A stretch of DNA of 32,978 bases from Syntrophomonadaceae bacterium (GTDB lineage Bacteria > Bacillota > Syntrophomonadia > Syntrophomonadales > Syntrophomonadaceae): contig JAISWS010000146.1 in NCBI GenBank assembly GCA_031270725.1, positions 1 to 32,978 of the forward strand, written 5' to 3'. Every line of letters starts with the position of its first letter. The stretch's first letter is position 1. Positions 29,559 to 32,978 of this stretch are shown piece after piece. A program made the translations under genes and the position numbers. The notes under the pieces are model-generated. The model saw only the letters and a program-made list of their open reading frames with translations, was not told the origin of the DNA and ran no database searches.

Positions 29559-30134
29559 TTATCCCTTTAACTGGACATCAAAGCGGCAAACCCGTCCTCC
29601 GGTAGCCCAACAATCAATTTCTCTGACATCAAATTCCTTACCTGTGTAATAGGCTAAAATGCCGGCGATGAAGCCTTCGTCGTAGTCACAGACAGACTCG
29701 TCGGTTACTGGTAATCCTGAGCAGTCTAAATCTTCCGCTACCGCGAGTATCAAATGCATTTTTTCCAAATCAGCGCTTTCCAGCTTAACAATGCCAATTA
29801 ATTGCTCTTTCATTACGGCCTGAAGCTGCGCCACAAATTGATTGAAATCTTGGTCTTTGTCTAAAAATTCTTCCGCAAACGCATATCCTCCCAAATATCC
29901 TGATTTACGAAATATTTCTATTGCTTTTTCGGCTCCTATTTCCTCAATTAAAACGTTTTTCGTGGCAAATTGGAACAACCTGTAAGTATAAACTGACATA
30001 TACTCTCCCAGATTGTTTCTCCCGTCCTTGACGTCACCCAGAACCGACCAGCCAAAAGAGTCCTGCACATTTTTATCTTTGTACTTATACAAATCAGCCC
30101 ACTCCCTCTTTATATAATAACTGACATCCTGCAA
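29559..30134 (-). CDS. V4R (4-vinyl reductase-like) domain protein
   Basis: C-terminal CSGLPVTDESVCDYDEGFIAGILAYYTGKEFDVREIDCWATGGRVCRFDV typical of V4R; start codon (TTG) uncertain. Confidence 0.75.
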   Translation of the reverse strand: MQDVSYYIKREWADLYKYKDKNVQDSFGWSVLGDVKDGRNNLGEYMSVYTYRLFQFATKNVLIEEIGAEKAIEIFRKSGYLGGYAFAEEFLDKDQDFNQFVAQLQAVMKEQLIGIVKLESADLEKMHLILAVAEDLDCSGLPVTDESVCDYDEGFIAGILAYYTGKEFDVREIDCWATGGRVCRFDVQLKG

Positions 30135-30376
30135 AACTACAGCGCATGAAGAACAACATGGCTAATTATGATTTCCACGGCAATATCTGCATACGCCAAA
30201 ATTAATAATACAACAAATATCTGTTTATTTACAATAGGTACAAAAGCACATACAAATCAGGTTCTCAATTATTATAAAATAACCGTAACGAACTCATTTT
30301 TTCAGTAAGGTACTTTAGCGTAAATAAACATTATTGTCATATTACACTATTAATTCAGAATACTGTTCTAGCAGGA

Positions 30377-30401
30377 TAATAATATGTTCTTCATATTATT
30401 A
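30377..30401. repeat. AT-rich 10-bp inverted repeat
   Basis: TAATAATATG-ttctt-CATATTATTA. Confidence 0.7.
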
Positions 30402-30482
30402 ATCGTTAATTTGTGTTTTTTTGTTTAGTGTTTAATGTGTTGAAAATCGTTATTTTTATAATACTAATCGAATTGATGATCT

Positions 30483-30917
30483 TTAATTCCCTGAAGTCGC
30501 TCTGTGGCCTAACCCTATTGCTACTTCATCCAGGTGCAGCAACCCTATTCCTACAAATAACGCCACGCTTACATGATCCTTATATCTGGCAATACCTATT
30601 TTGCCGCCAATATTAAGCCCCAGAGACTTTGCCATAATCTGGGCTACCGCTTCTCTCGCGGCGCCGGCAACGGCGCCTTCTTCCGAATGAACGTCTTTTA
30701 TGACTTTTTCTCTTTTAGCCGCTACAACCGCCCGTTCAATTATTTTGCCCACTGAGTTTATGAATTCTCCTCCATAGTCAATTGCTACCGTTTTTATCCC
30801 CGACACCTCCAAAAATTCTTTTTTTAATTGAATCTCTTCCTGCCTGGTAACAGTCAAAGCCATTTTTATAGCCGCCGAAGCTACCTCTTTGCTACCTGTT
30901 TCCATTATATTCAGCAC
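30483..30917 (-). CDS. hutP: HutP family protein
   Basis: 144 aa; VASAAIKMALTVTRQEEIQLKKEF, TVAIDYGGEFINSVGKIIERAVVAAKRE, C-terminal HLDEVAIGLGHR. Confidence 0.8.
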   Translation of the reverse strand: MLNIMETGSKEVASAAIKMALTVTRQEEIQLKKEFLEVSGIKTVAIDYGGEFINSVGKIIERAVVAAKREKVIKDVHSEEGAVAGAAREAVAQIMAKSLGLNIGGKIGIARYKDHVSVALFVGIGLLHLDEVAIGLGHRATSGN

Positions 30918-30937
30918 CTCTTTTCTACGAGCGGTCT

Positions 30938-31432
30938 TTATTTTAAAATTACCTTGCCAAGCATAACCGTACTTTGGTAGGTCTGAAAAGTCTGTCCTGT
31001 TTTTGGAAATGATAAGTTATCTGAAACAGAGCCAACGGCAAAAGTTATGGGAAAATTATAATATGAAGCGTCGATTTCTACCGTATCTGAAGGCTTGACC
31101 CGCAAAAAAAACTCATTTCCGGTAAAATTGCCAGCCTTTTCGCCGTTAACCAATACCAAAGCCTTAGGCAGCGACGAATACTGCTTCACCGCGATAACCA
31201 AATCAGCAGTAGGTTGTGCCGCTTCCGTATGAACGGCTTCCTGCGCAATTGGAGTTTGAGCCGCCGGCGCCGGCAAAGGTTCTCCTTCCATGCGCTCTCC
31301 CCAGCTTAGAAATAACCGGTACGGCTCATAAGCCATCAATCCCTGAACGCCTACCAAGAGCATAATTCCCCAAATTACTATGTGCAAAACCACTTTTTCA
31401 ACCCGCTGAAAAAACATTTTTATTTTTACCAC
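30938..31432 (-). CDS. Membrane-anchored protein of unknown function (N-terminal TM, Ala/Pro linker, small C-terminal domain)
   Basis: TM VVLHIVIWGIMLLVGVQGLMAY, linker PLPAPAAQTPIAQEAVHTEAAQPTA; RBS ggaggtgg upstream. Confidence 0.75.
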   Translation of the reverse strand: MVKIKMFFQRVEKVVLHIVIWGIMLLVGVQGLMAYEPYRLFLSWGERMEGEPLPAPAAQTPIAQEAVHTEAAQPTADLVIAVKQYSSLPKALVLVNGEKAGNFTGNEFFLRVKPSDTVEIDASYYNFPITFAVGSVSDNLSFPKTGQTFQTYQSTVMLGKVILK

Positions 31433-31472
31433 CTCCGGGCACTTTTTTTATATTATGCCCCAAGTATGATAT

Positions 31473-32228
31473 TTATCCATATTTAGTCGCTAATATTGAA
31501 AAAGCCAGCGCTGCCGCCCCGTATCCATTATCAATATTCACTACGCCAATTCCGCCCGCGCATGAATTCAGCATGGAGAGCAAAGCGGCCAAACCGTTAA
31601 AACTAGCTCCGTAACCAACACTGGTAGGAACCGCTATAACCGGGTTGGAGGTTAAGCCTGCTATAACGCTGGCTAAAGCTCCTTCCATACCGGCCACTAC
31701 CACTACTACCCCAGCCTTTTCCAAAGAGGGCAGCACGTCAATGACTCTATGCAGACCAGCCACTCCTATATCATACGCCTTCTCAACTTCCGCCCCCATG
31801 GTTTGCAGACAGGTTACAGTTTCTTCAGCTACCGGCATGTCCGCCGTTCCGGCCGAGATTACCAAAGCTCTTTTTTCAGGCTTAAAAGTTTTTTTCCGCT
31901 GCAAATAAATAACCCGCCCCGGCTCATTATATTTTGCATCAGGTATAATATCCGCCACCGCATTATAAATCCCCGCATCCGCTCTTGTAGCCAGCAAATT
32001 CAGATTCTCCCGCTCCAGGCCAGCCATAATAGCGGTTATCTGCTCGACAGTCTTACCCTGGCAAAACACTACTTCCGGGAAATTATCTCTTAAACTGCGA
32101 TGATGGTCCAGACAGGCAAACCCCAAATTCTCACTTGGATAACGTATCATCATCTTATGAGCCTGCTCAGGCAGTATTTCGCCGGCCGCAACCCGCTGAA
32201 AAAGGTTTAAAATTTCGTCTTTATCCAT
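31473..32228 (-). CDS. larB: Nickel pincer cofactor biosynthesis protein LarB (AIR carboxylase-like)
   Basis: NFPEVVFCQGKTVEQI, VISAGTADMPVAEE, VVVAGMEGALASVIAGL, VGYGASFNGLAALLSMLNSCAGGIGVVNIDNGYGAA. Confidence 0.93.
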   Translation of the reverse strand: MDKDEILNLFQRVAAGEILPEQAHKMMIRYPSENLGFACLDHHRSLRDNFPEVVFCQGKTVEQITAIMAGLERENLNLLATRADAGIYNAVADIIPDAKYNEPGRVIYLQRKKTFKPEKRALVISAGTADMPVAEETVTCLQTMGAEVEKAYDIGVAGLHRVIDVLPSLEKAGVVVVVAGMEGALASVIAGLTSNPVIAVPTSVGYGASFNGLAALLSMLNSCAGGIGVVNIDNGYGAAALAFSILATKYG

Positions 32229-32246
32229 ACTCTACCTTCTAAAATT

Positions 32247-32978
32247 TCACATAGCAGCCAAAATAGAATTAACCAGATTGAGTTTGCAGTATTCGCCCCC
32301 AGTCAGCGCAAAACGTTCATCACGTCCTAACAAATGGTCCCTTATATCTTCCGGTATCCATCCTTTATCATAAAGATAACGGATCTGGTTTTCAGTCTGC
32401 TCCAAAAACTCAATTTTAGCTTGCACAGCCTTGCGGGCGTCTTTTTCAATCATTCTGCCGTTAGAGCAAAACAGAGTTTCAAAATCGAATTTTAATATCT
32501 TTTTTAAAGAATTTATCAAATCTCTGTAATCCCCGGAGTTTAAAAATACTTTAGCTTTTTCACTCAAAAAAAGATCTCCGGTGAAAATCCAACCCTGTCC
32601 GGCTTCCAGTAAACAGATATGGTCACTGCAATGGCCCGGAGTCTCTATAACCTGAAATTTATAATGCTCAGTCTCAACTGTCTCGCCGATGTCAACAGCG
32701 GCAGACGGAGGCGACACTCCAAAAGCATACACTCTGTAGACAGGTATTCTCACATATTTGCCTTTGGCGTGCGTGATTTGGGGAATAGCTTTTTTATGAG
32801 CCAGAGCAGGCCCGCAGTTTTTGTGTTTTATAAACCAAAAATTATTGCCGGTATGGTCTTCATGGGAATGGGTATTTACCAGTTTATCAACCGGCCAATC
32901 CTTAAAATACTGGACTATTTCGTTATGATTGGCTACCGGGCCGGTGTCTATAAGCATATTATCCACATAGTAACAGGA
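32247..32978 (-). CDS. MBL-fold metallo-hydrolase; N-terminus outside window
   Basis: NTHSHEDHTGN, ETPGHCSDHICL, IFTGDLFL; frame open to window end (SCYYVDNMLIDTG). Confidence 0.9.
   Translation of the reverse strand, partial: SCYYVDNMLIDTGPVANHNEIVQYFKDWPVDKLVNTHSHEDHTGNNFWFIKHKNCGPALAHKKAIPQITHAKGKYVRIPVYRVYAFGVSPPSAAVDIGETVETEHYKFQVIETPGHCSDHICLLEAGQGWIFTGDLFLSEKAKVFLNSGDYRDLINSLKKILKFDFETLFCSNGRMIEKDARKAVQAKIEFLEQTENQIRYLYDKGWIPEDIRDHLLGRDERFALTGGEYCKLNLVNSILAAM

Overview
The window is a chromosomal segment from an anaerobic spore-forming Firmicute (Clostridia-like by gene content). Plus-strand genes run from 1 to about 23.0 kb: spoIIIAH (partial), yqfC, yqfD, phoH, pgpH-type HD phosphohydrolase, ybeY, dgkA, cdd, era, recO, a T-box-like leader with glyQ and glyS, ccpN-like, ppsR, ppdK, dgt, dnaG, rpoD, tRNA-Asn, then a DUF2975 / small HTH / DUF4153-4173 cassette. 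Minus-strand genes run from about 23.2 kb to the end: MPG-type glycosylase, FmdB-like zinc ribbon, an IspH-S1 fusion with a repeat-encoded tail, plsC, cmk, a GGDEF protein, a V4R protein, HutP, an unknown membrane-anchored protein, larB and an MBL-fold hydrolase (partial). Most of it is conserved housekeeping and sporulation sequence. The items most worth a second look are: (i) the V4R/GGDEF gene pair; (ii) a T-box-like leader upstream of glyQS whose acceptor-binding bulge departs from the canonical UGGN; (iii) a 380-bp phoH leader with three GC-rich stems in series; (iv) a ~100-bp MITE-like element bounded by CTCTAATAA inverted repeats; (v) a 42-48 bp minisatellite encoding a disordered tail on IspH-S1; (vi) the DUF2975/HTH/DUF4153 membrane cassette. 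I saw no CRISPR array, prophage, complete transposase or known defence system.
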